Made by a program: the position numbers and the translations under genes. The notes under the pieces are model-generated. The model was not told the origin of the DNA. It ran no database searches and saw only the letters and a program-made list of their open reading frames with translations. Shown in pieces: positions 9,543 to 18,297 of a stretch of DNA of 64,000 bases. The stretch comes from Bradyrhizobium sp. CB2312 (GTDB lineage: Bacteria > Pseudomonadota > Alphaproteobacteria > Rhizobiales > Xanthobacteraceae): the NCBI RefSeq assembly GCF_029714425.1, contig NZ_CP121668.1:4237501-4301500 (forward strand), in the 5' to 3' direction. Each line of letters opens with the position of its first letter. Position 1 is the stretch's first letter.

Positions 9543-10400
9543 ATGGTCGCGCCGGCTCTCATTGCTCAACGGATACCGCTCTTGATCACCCGCCGTTCCA
9601 CCCTCGGTCTTCTCGCCGCAACTGCGATCCTGCCGCAGCGCGCGTTCGCCCATGTCGCGCCACCGCGCAACGAGATCCGCGACAGCCTGGCAAAACGTTT
9701 CACCGATCTCGGCACGTCGGGCACCTTCGTCGGCTACAAGGTCGAGGACTATCTGATCGTCGCCAGCGACAAGGAGCGCTCGGGCGAAGCGAAGCTGCCG
9801 GCCTCGACCTTCAAGATTCCGAACTCGCTGATCGCGCTGGAGACCGGCGTCGTCGCCGACCCCGACAAGGACATCTTCCCGTGGGACGGCGTGAAGCGGC
9901 CGATCGAGGCGTGGAACAAGGATCACACGCTGCGCAGTGCCATCGCGGTCAGTGCGGTGCTGGTCTATCAGGAGATCGCGCGACGCATTGGGCAGGAGCG
10001 CATGCAGAAATATGTCGACGAGTTCGACTACGGCAATCGCGACATCGGCGGCGGCATCGACCAGTTCTGGCTGACCGGCAATCTCCGCATCGATCCGGTC
10101 GAGCAGATCGATTTCGTCGACCGTCTTCGCCGACGTGCACTGCCGATCTCAAAGCGCAGCCAGGATCTCGTCGCCGACATCCTGCCGGTGACGAAGGTGG
10201 GCGACAGCATCATCCGTGCCAAGTCAGGTCTACTGGGCGCCGAGCGCGGCGAGCCGTCGCTGGGCTGGATGGTGGGCTGGGCCGAAAAGGGCGAGGCGCA
10301 CACCGTGTTTGCGCTCAACATGGATTGCAAGGAGCCGCGCCACATCGAGGCGCGCATGAACCTGACGCAAGCCTGCCTTGCCGAGATCGGCGCGATCTAG
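9543..10400 (+). CDS. Class D (OXA-type) beta-lactamase
   Basis: This is a serine beta-lactamase of class D that hydrolyses beta-lactams in the periplasm. The 285-residue protein has the active-site tetrad STFK (Ser88 to Lys91) in the context PASTFKIPNSLIALE, the SxV motif SAV (137-139), YGN (163-165, FDYGNRDI) and WLTGNL. The KTG box is KSG (Lys227), a known class D variant. The N-terminus ITRRSTLGLLAA suggests Tat-dependent export, with cleavage near AFA. The ATG at 9543 is used; a start at a later codon nearer the RR motif is possible. No regulator gene is adjacent. The substrate range cannot be predicted. Confidence 0.92.
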   Translation: MVAPALIAQRIPLLITRRSTLGLLAATAILPQRAFAHVAPPRNEIRDSLAKRFTDLGTSGTFVGYKVEDYLIVASDKERSGEAKLPASTFKIPNSLIALETGVVADPDKDIFPWDGVKRPIEAWNKDHTLRSAIAVSAVLVYQEIARRIGQERMQKYVDEFDYGNRDIGGGIDQFWLTGNLRIDPVEQIDFVDRLRRRALPISKRSQDLVADILPVTKVGDSIIRAKSGLLGAERGEPSLGWMVGWAEKGEAHTVFALNMDCKEPRHIEARMNLTQACLAEIGAI

Positions 10401-10431
10401 CGTTACCGCGCTGGCGCTGTTCTCTCTCCAA

Positions 10432-10518
10432 CGTCATTGCGAGGAGCTCTTGCGACGAAGCAATCCAGAGTCTTTCCAGAAAGGGAGTCTGGATTGCTTC
10501 GCTGCGCTCGCAATGACG
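10432..10518. repeat. Repeat family A
   Basis: CGTCATTGCGAGGAGC and CGCTCGCAATGACG arms with the inner GAAGCAATCCAGA / TCTGGATTGCTTC pair, closely matching the copy at 6,083. It follows the beta-lactamase gene. Confidence 0.85.
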
Positions 10519-10610
10519 GAGCATGTGGCGCCGCCGTCACTCCCACCTAACCCTCATAGGGAGGAGCCAGCGATGCGGGGCGTCGTGAACCATGCAGGCC
10601 GCGCGGCCAC

Positions 10611-11615
10611 TCAGCTCAGCTTGAACAGCGCCTGCAAAAATTCCTCCACCGCCTTCCGCGCCTCCGCGGCGGTCGCGGGATTGCCGCCGACATGCGGGTT
10701 GAGCTCGACGCAGGCATCCTTGTAGGTGAACGGCGCATTGGTCTCGCCGTTCATCAGCACGCCGCCGTCGCCCTCCTTGATATGGCAATTGCGCACGGTC
10801 TGCGCGTTGGCGGAGACCGCAACCGTGTTGACGCCGAGCAGGCCGCTGTCGAAACCGTGGGCGCTGTCGGGGTATTCGGTCAGCGCGACGTCGCGGCCCG
10901 CGGCCTTGAGCCGCTCGACGAAGGCCTTGCAGCTCTTCACGGGATTATAGTCGTCGGGCGTGCCGTGGAAGATCCGGATCGGGCGCGCGGCGACCTCGCT
11001 GTCGCCGACATAGGTCGTCGAGCAATCCGGATAGAACGGGATGTAGGCCGCGAACTGGATGCCGGACTTGTTCCAGAGCTTGTTGAAGCGCTCCAGGCTC
11101 GCATAGAGCGTCGCCTGTCCGCCGCGCGAAAAGCCCATCAGCACGATGCGATTAGGGTCGACGCGCGGATGTTTGGCGAGGATCTCCAGCGAGCGGTAGA
11201 TATCGATGATGAGATTGAGCCGGCCGAGCAGCGCCTGGTTCGGCCCGACGACCGTGAGCCCGCGGCCGGTAAAGCCGTCGATCACGAAGGTCGAGATGCC
11301 CATGGCGTTGAACGCGTGCACCCAGGCTTCCGTGGTGGCGCCGACGCCGCTCGAGCCATGCATCAGCACCACGACGGGAAGTTTCCCGGTGCCCTGCGCG
11401 ACGCGGAATTCGCCTGCGACCGTCACCGGCTTGGCCGCGGCCGCATCGCCGCTGAGAAATTGCTGGTCGGAGAGGGTGAGCGAGGGGATCGGGTAGATCT
11501 CGGCGCGTGTTGCGACTTCCTTCGGCAAGGATTGCGCGCTGGCTTCGCCGACTGCAAATGCACTCGAAACGCATAGCGCCATAAGCACCGCTGCGGTACG
11601 CCAATTGGTGGCCAT
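10611..11615 (-). CDS. Exported dienelactone-hydrolase-like alpha/beta hydrolase
   Basis: This is a periplasmic alpha/beta hydrolase of the dienelactone hydrolase group, 334 residues. The ATG at 11615 is preceded by a G-rich ribosome site and opens a signal peptide ending ASAQ (about residue 28). The fold markers are VVVLMHGSSGVG (oxyanion region, about 81-92), the nucleophile Ser163 in MGFSRGG, an acidic residue in the FHGTPDDYNPV strand and the histidine in DSAHGFDS. A C-terminal VEEFLQALF helix closes the fold. The natural substrate is unknown. It stands alone between repeats, so no operon context helps. Confidence 0.85.
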   Translation of the reverse strand: MATNWRTAAVLMALCVSSAFAVGEASAQSLPKEVATRAEIYPIPSLTLSDQQFLSGDAAAAKPVTVAGEFRVAQGTGKLPVVVLMHGSSGVGATTEAWVHAFNAMGISTFVIDGFTGRGLTVVGPNQALLGRLNLIIDIYRSLEILAKHPRVDPNRIVLMGFSRGGQATLYASLERFNKLWNKSGIQFAAYIPFYPDCSTTYVGDSEVAARPIRIFHGTPDDYNPVKSCKAFVERLKAAGRDVALTEYPDSAHGFDSGLLGVNTVAVSANAQTVRNCHIKEGDGGVLMNGETNAPFTYKDACVELNPHVGGNPATAAEARKAVEEFLQALFKLS

Positions 11616-11707
11616 CGGATCCCCCCGGATATTTTGGGCGAGTAGACCAACCAGCTCGCGCGTTGTCAATTTTACGCAGGCTGCAGCAGGGCAAGGTGCT
11701 TCCTCAG

Positions 11708-11797
11708 CGTCATGGCCGGGCTTGTCCCGGCCATCCACGGACTCCTCCAACGGCCGCTGCAAAGAACGTGGATGCCCGGGACAAGCCGGGCATGACG
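11708..11797. repeat. Repeat family F (CGTCATGGCCGGGCTTGTCC type)
   Basis: Arms CATGGCCGGGCTTGTCCCGG and CCCGGGACAAGCCGGGCATG flank an inner CATCCACG / CGTGGATG pair. Other copies are at 22,735, 26,841 and 35,528. It lies upstream of the hydrolase gene. Confidence 0.85.
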
Positions 11798-11816
11798 ACC
11801 TCATGCGGCGCTCGTC

Positions 11817-12410
11817 TCAGGCGGTGTCGGCCTTCTTCGCCGTCAGCGCCTGGTCGATGGCAAAGCCGCCGATCTCGCTCATGGTCTGGGAGATCACGTC
11901 GCCGCGCTTGGCGAAGCCGCTGGAGAGATAATCGAACTGGGTCCGCGCCAGCCGCAGCACCTCGATCGGCACCGAGACCGCGGTCTCGTTGAAACCGTCA
12001 ACCGAGGCGCGCAAGCTCTCGAGCTCGGTCGCGAGCTTGCGGATGTGGCTCTCCGCATCCTGCATCAGGCCGAGCAGCTTGCCGCGCTCGGCATCGAAGG
12101 CGACGCGCTCGTCGGCAGCCGCCGCGGTCACCTCGACAAGCTGCGCGCGCAGCGCCTCGATCTGGCCGACCATGGCATCGGAGGCGAGCTCGGCAGCCTC
12201 GCGCAGCTCGACGTGGCGCGTGTTCTCTTCCTGCGTCTCGTGATAGAGCCGCTCGGCCGACCTCGCCCGCTGCGCCAGCGACTCGATCAGCGCGGCCGCA
12301 CGCAGCAGCATCTCGCCGTTGCGTCCCGACACCATGCTGGCCATGCGCCGCAGGAAGTCGACGGTTTCGGACGAGGATTTGGGCGGCAGTGGGACGACCG
12401 TCGCGGACAT
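11817..12410 (-). CDS. Coiled-coil cytosolic protein of unknown function
   Basis: The product is 197 residues from the ATG at 12410 (MSATVVPLPPKSSSETVDF). It has no signal peptide or membrane span. A long, charged, Ala/Glu/Arg-rich heptad region runs from about residue 45 to 150 (RSAERLYHETQEENTRHVE..., QIEALRAQLVEV..., ESHIRKLATELESLRASV), predicted to form a coiled coil. The C-terminal part (LARTQFDYLSSGFAKRGDVISQTMSEIGGFAIDQAL) is shorter and helical. I do not recognise a named family. It could be a structural or adaptor protein; no partner is visible beside it. Confidence 0.75.
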   Translation of the reverse strand: MSATVVPLPPKSSSETVDFLRRMASMVSGRNGEMLLRAAALIESLAQRARSAERLYHETQEENTRHVELREAAELASDAMVGQIEALRAQLVEVTAAAADERVAFDAERGKLLGLMQDAESHIRKLATELESLRASVDGFNETAVSVPIEVLRLARTQFDYLSSGFAKRGDVISQTMSEIGGFAIDQALTAKKADTA

Positions 12411-12542
12411 GGGTGATGCCAGGGCGTGATGACCGCCGCCGTACCGACTGGGCTCACGCAACATTCGGCGCCTGATCGAAGGCCTTGAAGCAAGCCTGAA
12501 TCGGCCGGCCCGGTCAACCGGCGAGGGCCGCCAAATTTGAGA

Positions 12543-12947
12543 TCAGGCGTCCTTCTGGCGGCCGATCCGCCCCAAATGGGTGAAGCCGAACCCGGCCGAA
12601 TATTTCAGGCCATAGCCGAGCGCCCGGTCGATGCCGATATGGGCGAGCCAGATCAAGGCGATGGACAGGGTGAGCGGCGAGGCGAGGCCGAAGCCCAGCG
12701 TCAGCAGCGCCACCGGCGCCATGTAGCTGTGGGCGGCGTTGTAGACCAGCGCGCCGAATTTTGCGTCGGCCAGATAGGCCAGAAAGCTCAGATCGGGCAC
12801 GAAGAACAGCACGGCAAAGACCAGCCAGGAGCCGTCCCAGGCCCAGTAGAGCATCACCATGCCAACGAACAGGGTCAGACCCTCGAGGCGGAGCAGGATG
12901 TTGACGCCGCCTGTCACGGAGCCAGTCTCGGCAGCTTGTTCGTCCAT
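12543..12947 (-). CDS. DUF4260 membrane protein
   Basis: This 134-residue protein matches the DUF4260 family of small inner-membrane proteins. Four hydrophobic spans are visible: [43 protein letters not shown] and [20 protein letters not shown]. The PDLSFLAYL and [14 protein letters not shown] segments are characteristic of the family. The function is unknown. It is divergent from the propionyl-CoA carboxylase beta gene across 149 bp. Confidence 0.85.
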   Translation of the reverse strand: MDEQAAETGSVTGGVNILLRLEGLTLFVGMVMLYWAWDGSWLVFAVLFFVPDLSFLAYLADAKFGALVYNAAHSYMAPVALLTLGFGLASPLTLSIALIWLAHIGIDRALGYGLKYSAGFGFTHLGRIGRQKDA

Positions 12948-13096
12948 CGTCGCCTCCCAGGCAAAACTTTGTGATTCCTTGCGCTTTCACGCTGCGTCAG
13001 GGCAGCCCTGCGGCGCCGAAAGCCGCTTCCCGGTCCGCAAAATGGCGTGTTAGAACCCCCGGCAAACGTGGCTTAGTTAAGAACTGGCGGGAGCAA

Positions 13097-14629
13097 ATGA
13101 AACATATCCTGGACGCCCTTGAGGAACGTCGTGCGGGCGCAAAGCTCGGCGGCGGGGAAAAGCGCATCGAGGCGCAGCACGCCCGCGGCAAGCTGACGGC
13201 GCGCGAGCGCATCGAGCTCTTGCTCGACAAGGGATCGTTCGAGGAGTTCGACATGTTCGTCGAGCACCGCTCCACCGAGTTCGGCATGGAGAAGACCAAG
13301 GTGCCCGGCGACGGCGTCGTTACCGGCTGGGGCACCGTCAACGGCCGCAAGACGTTTGTCTTTGCCAAAGACTTCACGGTGTTCGGTGGGTCGCTCTCGG
13401 AAACGCACGCGCTGAAGATCACGAAGCTCCAGGACATGGCGATGAAGGCGCGGGCGCCCATCATCGGCCTCTATGACGCGGGCGGCGCCCGCATCCAGGA
13501 GGGCGTCGCCGCGCTCGCCGGCTATTCCTACGTGTTCCGCCGCAACGTGCTGGCCTCGGGCGTGATCCCGCAGATCTCGGTCATCATGGGCCCGTGCGCC
13601 GGCGGCGACGTCTATTCGCCCGCCATGACCGACTTCATCTTCATGGTGAAGAACACCAGCTACATGTTCGTCACCGGCCCCGACGTGGTGAAGACCGTGA
13701 CCAACGAGGTCGTCACCGCCGAAGAGCTCGGCGGCGCCTCGGTGCACGCGACGCGCTCCTCGATCGCAGACGGCGCCTTCGAGAACGACGTCGAGACGCT
13801 TCTGCAGATGCGGCGCCTGATCGACTTCCTGCCGTCCAACAACACCGACGGCGTGCCGGAATGGCCGAGCTTCGATTCCATCGAGCGGCTCGACGATTCC
13901 CTGGACACGCTGATCCCGGACAATCCGAACAAGCCCTACGACATGAAGGAGCTGATCCTGAAGGTCGTGGACGAGGGCGACTTTTTCGAGATCGCGGAAG
14001 CCTTCGCCAAGAACATCGTCACCGGCTTTGGCCGTATCGCCGGCCGCACCGTCGGCTTCGTCGCCAACCAGCCGATGGTGCTGGCCGGCGTGCTCGACAG
14101 CGACGCCTCGCGGAAGGCCGCGCGCTTCGTTCGCTTCTGCGACGCCTTCAACATCCCGATCGTCACCTTCGTCGACGTGCCGGGCTTCCTGCCGGGCACC
14201 GCGCAGGAATATGGCGGCCTGATCAAGCACGGCGCAAAGCTGCTGTTCGCCTATTCGCAGTGCACCGTGCCGCTGGTGACCATCATCACCCGCAAGGCCT
14301 ATGGCGGCGCCTTCGACGTCATGGCCTCCAAGGAAATCGGCGCCGACATGAACTACGCCTGGCCGACCGCCCAGATCGCGGTGATGGGCGCCAAGGGCGC
14401 GGTCGAGATCATCTTCCGCAGCGACATCGGCGACCCCGACAAGATCGCCTCCCGAACGAAGGAATACGAGGACCGCTTCCTCTCGCCGTTCATCGCGGCC
14501 GAGCGCGGCTACATCGATGATGTCATCATGCCGCACTCGACGCGGAAGCGGATCGCAAGGGCGCTGGCGATGCTCAAGGACAAGAAAACGGAAATGCCGG
14601 CGAAGAAGCACGACAATTTGCCGTTGTGA
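13097..14629 (+). CDS. pccB: Propionyl-CoA carboxylase beta chain (carboxyltransferase)
   Basis: The carboxyltransferase subunit moves CO2 from biotin to propionyl-CoA to give methylmalonyl-CoA, feeding propionate, odd-chain and branched-chain carbon into the TCA cycle. The 510-residue length equals the usual PccB. The start ATG at 13097 follows GGCGGGAGC; the longer frame to 12971 is rejected. Family signatures are [55 protein letters not shown] and [14 protein letters not shown]. The biotinylated alpha subunit is not in this window. Acetyl-CoA carboxylase is excluded by length and by the single fused N- and C-lobes. Confidence 0.95.
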   Translation: MKHILDALEERRAGAKLGGGEKRIEAQHARGKLTARERIELLLDKGSFEEFDMFVEHRSTEFGMEKTKVPGDGVVTGWGTVNGRKTFVFAKDFTVFGGSLSETHALKITKLQDMAMKARAPIIGLYDAGGARIQEGVAALAGYSYVFRRNVLASGVIPQISVIMGPCAGGDVYSPAMTDFIFMVKNTSYMFVTGPDVVKTVTNEVVTAEELGGASVHATRSSIADGAFENDVETLLQMRRLIDFLPSNNTDGVPEWPSFDSIERLDDSLDTLIPDNPNKPYDMKELILKVVDEGDFFEIAEAFAKNIVTGFGRIAGRTVGFVANQPMVLAGVLDSDASRKAARFVRFCDAFNIPIVTFVDVPGFLPGTAQEYGGLIKHGAKLLFAYSQCTVPLVTIITRKAYGGAFDVMASKEIGADMNYAWPTAQIAVMGAKGAVEIIFRSDIGDPDKIASRTKEYEDRFLSPFIAAERGYIDDVIMPHSTRKRIARALAMLKDKKTEMPAKKHDNLPL

Positions 14630-14637
14630 GATGGACG

Positions 14638-14668
14638 TAGCCCGGATGGAGCGTAGCGAAATCCGGGT
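14638..14668. repeat. Short palindrome (TAGCCCGGATGGAGC type)
   Basis: TAGCCCGGAT and AATCCGGGTT arms flank GGAGCGTAGCG, a short repeat that I recognise in Bradyrhizobium. It lies just after pccB and may act as a weak terminator hairpin. Confidence 0.6.
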
Positions 14669-14751
14669 TCTCATTCAGCAGTTGCCGCATGTCACTTCGC
14701 TGATGCGGGCTATCAGGTTCGTTTCTGATCCGGCACCCTCGATCAAACCCA

Positions 14752-15099
14752 ATGACCGAAGACGATCCGACCGACGAAATCTCCGACATCGAGGACCGGA
14801 TCGAGGCGCTCGCCGAGATCGCCGAGCGGTGCCGCAAGTACATCCTCGCGTCCAAGATCGCCATCGGCAGCGGTGCGGCGCTCTTGTTGATCACGATCCT
14901 CGGCCTGTTCGGGACCGGCCAGACCGCCGCGCTCGGATCGATCGCGCTGGTGCTGGGCGGGATCGTGTCGCTCGGCTCGAACATCAGCACGTTGCGGCAG
15001 ACGCACGAGGCGATCAGCGCTGCGGAGGCGCGGCGCGCGGCGCTGATTGGAACGATCGACCTGCGCCTGGTCGCCGATGCGCCGCTGAAGCTGGTGTGA
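14752..15099 (+). CDS. Small two-span membrane protein, unknown function
   Basis: The 115-residue product begins with an acidic, helical cytosolic part (TEDDPTDEISDIEDRIEALAE, predicted coiled coil) followed by two membrane spans (ASKIAIGSGAALLLITILGLF and ALGSIALVLGGIVSLGSN). The tail LRQTHEAISAAEARRAALIGTIDLRLV is again helical and charged. I know of no named family. It is 37 bp upstream of the DUF2214 gene on the same strand, so the two may be co-transcribed. Confidence 0.75.
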   Translation: MTEDDPTDEISDIEDRIEALAEIAERCRKYILASKIAIGSGAALLLITILGLFGTGQTAALGSIALVLGGIVSLGSNISTLRQTHEAISAAEARRAALIGTIDLRLVADAPLKLV

Positions 15100-15136
15100 T
15101 AAGCCTCACTGCCCGCCGGGCGATCAGGAACTTGCG

Positions 15137-15583
15137 ATGTCCACGCTGTTCGCCTTCTTCCATCACCTCTGCGCCTTCACGCTGGTTGCGGCGGTTGCGG
15201 TCGAGTTCACGCTGATCCAGCAGGAACTGACGGTGTCGATCGCGCGACGGCTCCAGATCACCGATATCGTGCTGGGTGCGGCGGCAGCGGCGCTGCTCGG
15301 CGTCGGGCTGCTGCGGGTGCTCTTTTTCGAGAAAGGCTATGACTACTACCTGCATAGCTACGCGTTCCTGACGAAGATCGCACTCTTCGTCATCCTCGGG
15401 GCGTTGTCGGTCATTCCGACGCAGGAGTTCTTGTCGTGGAGTGCGTCGATCAAGGCGGGACAGGCGCCTGTCCTCGATGCAAGGCAGAAGTGGCTGGTGT
15501 CGTCGATCATTCACTGTGAGCTCGCGGCCATCGTGGTCATCCTGCTCTGTGCGGCTGTCATGGCGCGGGGAGGGTGGGTTTAG
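15137..15583 (+). CDS. DUF2214 family inner-membrane protein
   Basis: This 148-residue protein resembles the DUF2214 family of four-span membrane proteins. The spans are about 8-30 (CAFTLVAAVAVEFTLIQ), 44-66 (IVLGAAAAALLGVGLLRVLFF), 78-96 (KIALFVILGALSVIPTQEFL) and 124-145 (CELAAIVVILLCAAVMARGG). EKGYDYYLHS between spans 2 and 3 is family-typical. Its function is unknown. The stop lies 8 bp before the convergent DUF2182 gene. Confidence 0.82.
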   Translation: MSTLFAFFHHLCAFTLVAAVAVEFTLIQQELTVSIARRLQITDIVLGAAAAALLGVGLLRVLFFEKGYDYYLHSYAFLTKIALFVILGALSVIPTQEFLSWSASIKAGQAPVLDARQKWLVSSIIHCELAAIVVILLCAAVMARGGWV

Positions 15584-15590
15584 AAACTCA

Positions 15591-16412
15591 TCACAGTCGT
15601 GACGATACCAGCAGCCACGCGCCCATGATCACGCAAGCAATGCCGGCAGCACGCGCGATCCATCGTCCGACCGGCGTCAATTTCTCCAACAGGACGAGCA
15701 GCGCCAGAAGCGCGATCCAGAGCACGTTCATCACGCCGCCGATGAACAGGAGCGCCATCAACAGCCAGCAGCAGCCGACACAATAGCTTCCGTGCCGAAG
15801 TCCCAGCAGCAGGCAGCCTCGCGGCGTGTCGCGAAAGCCGCCGTGGCGCATCAGGAACAGGAACGGCGACTGGCATTGGACGAGGCAGACGTCCTTGAGT
15901 GGCGTCCATTGATAGATCCCGGCTGCGATCAGCACGATTGCGCCGACGAGGTTGCTGGCGAGCGTCATCCGGGAGTCGAGAAGGGCTGCGCGATCGATCA
16001 CCCATTGCAGAAGGGTTGCGACAAGCGAAAAGCCGGTCCAGGCGAGGAGATAACCGGCCGCAAACCAGCCGGTTGCCGCGTACGGCTTGGCCTGTGCCTT
16101 CGCTTGCCGGCCGACGCTGGCATACATGAGGATCATGGGCGCAGCCGAGGGCGCCATCATTCCGACCATCATCACCGCCCACATCAGGAACACATATGCG
16201 AACTCGAACATCCGCCACGGCTCGGTGGCGGGCAGCATGATTCCGATCCCGGCCGGAATCATGCGGAAGCCGGTCATGTCCATGCCGCCCATGTCCATGT
16301 CGTCGGCGAGCCAGAGCACATAGGCCCAGGCCAGCGCGACGATGACCAGAATCGCGCCGCCGACGATCCAGCGGTCGCGGCGCAGCACGGTTTCGAGAGC
16401 GCTGTCGGTCAT
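15591..16412 (-). CDS. DUF2182 integral membrane protein, putative metal-binding
   Basis: DUF2182 (COG5486) proteins are predicted metal-binding inner-membrane proteins. This 273-residue copy has about seven spans. Metal-ligand-rich segments stand out: a Met/Asp cluster after span 1 (DDMDMGGMDMTG, about 37-48), MWAVMMVGMMAPSAAPM in span 2-3, CLVQCQSP in the middle loop, and HGSYCVGCCW before a late span. It ends at 15591, overlapping nothing, and lies 51 bp downstream of the DUF1326 gene with which this family usually travels. Copper or another soft metal is an inference from Met/Cys content only. Confidence 0.85.
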   Translation of the reverse strand: MTDSALETVLRRDRWIVGGAILVIVALAWAYVLWLADDMDMGGMDMTGFRMIPAGIGIMLPATEPWRMFEFAYVFLMWAVMMVGMMAPSAAPMILMYASVGRQAKAQAKPYAATGWFAAGYLLAWTGFSLVATLLQWVIDRAALLDSRMTLASNLVGAIVLIAAGIYQWTPLKDVCLVQCQSPFLFLMRHGGFRDTPRGCLLLGLRHGSYCVGCCWLLMALLFIGGVMNVLWIALLALLVLLEKLTPVGRWIARAAGIACVIMGAWLLVSSRL

Positions 16413-16463
16413 TTGTGATGCGTGTTGCCGGCCTGCTCGCAGACCGTCACATCAGGAGCGGCA

Positions 16464-17120
16464 TCAAGCCTGGTTCGACCATTGGATCGGCGCATAGAGG
16501 CCGTTCCTGCCGGAATTGTCCCAGCGCATGCCATGATCGCTGTAGGTGTTGCCGGCGGCGCCGACCGCCATCACCATCCTGTCGGGACTGACGGGGTGGC
16601 CGATGTTGGCCCACATTTCGCCGCTCGGGTGCATGGTCGGCAACGGATCGACGGACATGTGCAGAATGCCCGGGATTTCCGCCGAGCGCGTCTTGCCCTC
16701 GATCCGGAACGTGATCGGGGCCTTCTTCACCCCGAGGTTCTTGCTGATCAACGGTCCGAACGCGGCCATGGGACCACCGGCCGTGCCGCCGAAGATCGCA
16801 GCCAGCGCCTCAGTCTGCCGGTCGTCGGCGCGCTCGTCGACATAGGTAGCCTGCGACCAGTTTCCGTCAGCCATGATTCCGGGCGCGTGGAGGATCACCA
16901 GGACGTTCAGTCCATCGAGTGCGACGTCGCCGTAACGGCCACTCTCGACGTGGAAGATCAGCGGTACGTTGCAGAAGCCCTCGGTCGGTCGCGCGGTCAG
17001 CGGGGCACCCGCAGACACGAGGCACGGACACACGATGCTGCAACTGCAATTTTCGAAATAGTCACCGGAAAGGTGCCACGAGACCTGAGATGAGACCTGA
17101 GATGAGACCTGGTCCACCAT
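16464..17120 (-). CDS. DUF1326 protein with CxCxxxCxC motif
   Basis: DUF1326 (COG5588) proteins are cytosolic and of unknown function; they co-occur with DUF2182 membrane proteins. This 218-residue copy has the N-terminal motif NCSCSIVCPC (Cys25, 27, 31, 33), a plausible metal or cluster site, then a beta-rich domain (GFCNVPLIFHVESGRYGDVALDGLNVLVIL, and GILHMSVDPLPTMHPSGEMW near the end). The start at 17120 includes a run of VSSQ repeats encoded by a 12-bp tandem repeat; an internal start inside or after this run is possible and would give about 206 residues. Confidence 0.85.
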   Translation of the reverse strand: MVDQVSSQVSSQVSWHLSGDYFENCSCSIVCPCLVSAGAPLTARPTEGFCNVPLIFHVESGRYGDVALDGLNVLVILHAPGIMADGNWSQATYVDERADDRQTEALAAIFGGTAGGPMAAFGPLISKNLGVKKAPITFRIEGKTRSAEIPGILHMSVDPLPTMHPSGEMWANIGHPVSPDRMVMAVGAAGNTYSDHGMRWDNSGRNGLYAPIQWSNQA

Positions 17121-17262
17121 CGCTTCCTCCCGCTAGGCCGAACCCGACAGATCACTTTCGAACGAGCTACCTGTGGTCGAAAGCTACGCTGCGTGCGCGG
17201 AAACCGCAAGGCGATGCGCCAATGAAGTTGGTGTGAAGCGCCGACGCGCGTGGAGGTGCGCA

Positions 17263-17363
17263 GAGCCTGATCCGGAAAAGTGCGTAGCGGTTTTCCGAAA
17301 AGATCATGCTCAAACAATAACCTAAAGCGCGATGGTGATCCATCTTGATGCCATCGCGCTTTA
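17263..17363. repeat. Repeat families B and C in tandem
   Basis: A family B palindrome (17,263-17,311; CTGATCCGGAAAAG and CTTTTCGGAAAAC-type arms) is followed by family C (17,333-17,363; AAAGCGCGATGG and CCATCGCGCTTT). The same B+C pair occurs in the opposite order and orientation at 54,674-54,763, so the two families appear to travel as one composite unit. Confidence 0.82.
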
Positions 17364-17473
17364 GGGTGGGTCAGCGCCAGCGTAACCCACCGCCTCTCCA
17401 TTCGTTCGGGCAGACCCCAGGTGGTTACAGCTTCGCCCGACCCATCCTGAGAGCTACGAGCTGTTCCGTTCTA

Positions 17474-18121
17474 TCATCGCGCCGCATCGGCCGCGGCAAA
17501 ATGTGCCAGCTGGTCCGCGTGGGCCTTGGCGAACGCTGGCCGCGCGGTGGCGCGTGCGACGTAGCCGCGGCAGGCCGGGTGCTCCGACAGGCCGCCGAAC
17601 TTATCGACGACGCGCAGCACGTCCGACATCAGGATGTCGGCGACGGAAAAGGACCCCGCCAGCCATTCGCGCCTCGCAAGCACCGTCTCCATGTGCTTGA
17701 GGCGGAGTTTGAGGAAGTCGTCGACGAACTTCACGGCAGGCGAGCCGTCGAAACTGCCGGTGAACTTGAACATGGTCCAGGGCAGGGCCGGCATCTCAAC
17801 CGAGTTGAGCGCGGCGAACACCCACTCCATCGCTTCGTTACGGCCGCGGGGATCGGTCGGCATCAGTTCGGGGTTGCGCTGACCCAGATGCAACAGAATC
17901 GCGCCGCTCTCGAAGATCGAGAGGTCGCCGTCGGTCAGCCACGGCACCTGGCCGAACGGCTGGTGCGCGAAGTGCGCGGCATCGCGCGGGTTGAACGGCA
18001 CGCTCGCGACGCGGTAGGGCAGGGCGGCTTCTTCCAGCGCCCAGCGTACACGAAGGTCGCGCACGAAGCCGCGGGGCATCTCGGGAACCCAGTCGAAGGT
18101 GGTGAGGATGAGATTGGGCAT
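17474..18121 (-). CDS. Glutathione S-transferase family protein
   Basis: This is a 215-residue protein of the GST superfamily. The N-terminal thioredoxin-like domain carries ALEEAALPYRV, GQVPWLTDGDLSIFESGAIL (cis-Pro loop and the ES pair that binds the gamma-glutamyl group). The all-helical C-terminal domain begins near residue 90 and includes FSVADILMSDVLRV, the N-capping box region. A normal catalytic Ser/Tyr/Cys near residue 10-15 is not clear (TTFDWVPEMPRG), so the reaction is uncertain. It is a single gene flanked by repeats. Confidence 0.88.
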   Translation of the reverse strand: MPNLILTTFDWVPEMPRGFVRDLRVRWALEEAALPYRVASVPFNPRDAAHFAHQPFGQVPWLTDGDLSIFESGAILLHLGQRNPELMPTDPRGRNEAMEWVFAALNSVEMPALPWTMFKFTGSFDGSPAVKFVDDFLKLRLKHMETVLARREWLAGSFSVADILMSDVLRVVDKFGGLSEHPACRGYVARATARPAFAKAHADQLAHFAAADAAR

Positions 18122-18202
18122 GTGGGATCTCCGTGCTGTCTAAGCGTAGGACGGATGAGGAGCGGGCGTTCCGACAGCGGGGACAGAAAAAAGGGCGATC
18201 TC

Positions 18203-18287
18203 GTAGGATGGGTAGAGCGAAGCGAAACCCATCAACGCTATTCACGCAGCCGGAACGATGGGTTTCGCTGCGCTCTACCCATCCTAC
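18203..18287. repeat. Repeat family D (GTAGGATGGGTAGAGC palindrome)
   Basis: GTAGGATGGGTAGAGCGAAG and CGCTCTACCCATCCTAC arms with inner GAAACCCATC / GATGGGTTTC. A second copy is at 63,121-63,205. It lies between the convergent-to-upstream ends of the GST and hydrolase genes. Confidence 0.85.
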
Positions 18288-18297
18288 GGACCGGTGC

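Noticed and set aside
13073..14674. 533-codon minus-strand frame opposite pccB
   Set aside because: Antisense shadow in a high-GC gene; His/Asp/Arg-rich with no recognisable family.
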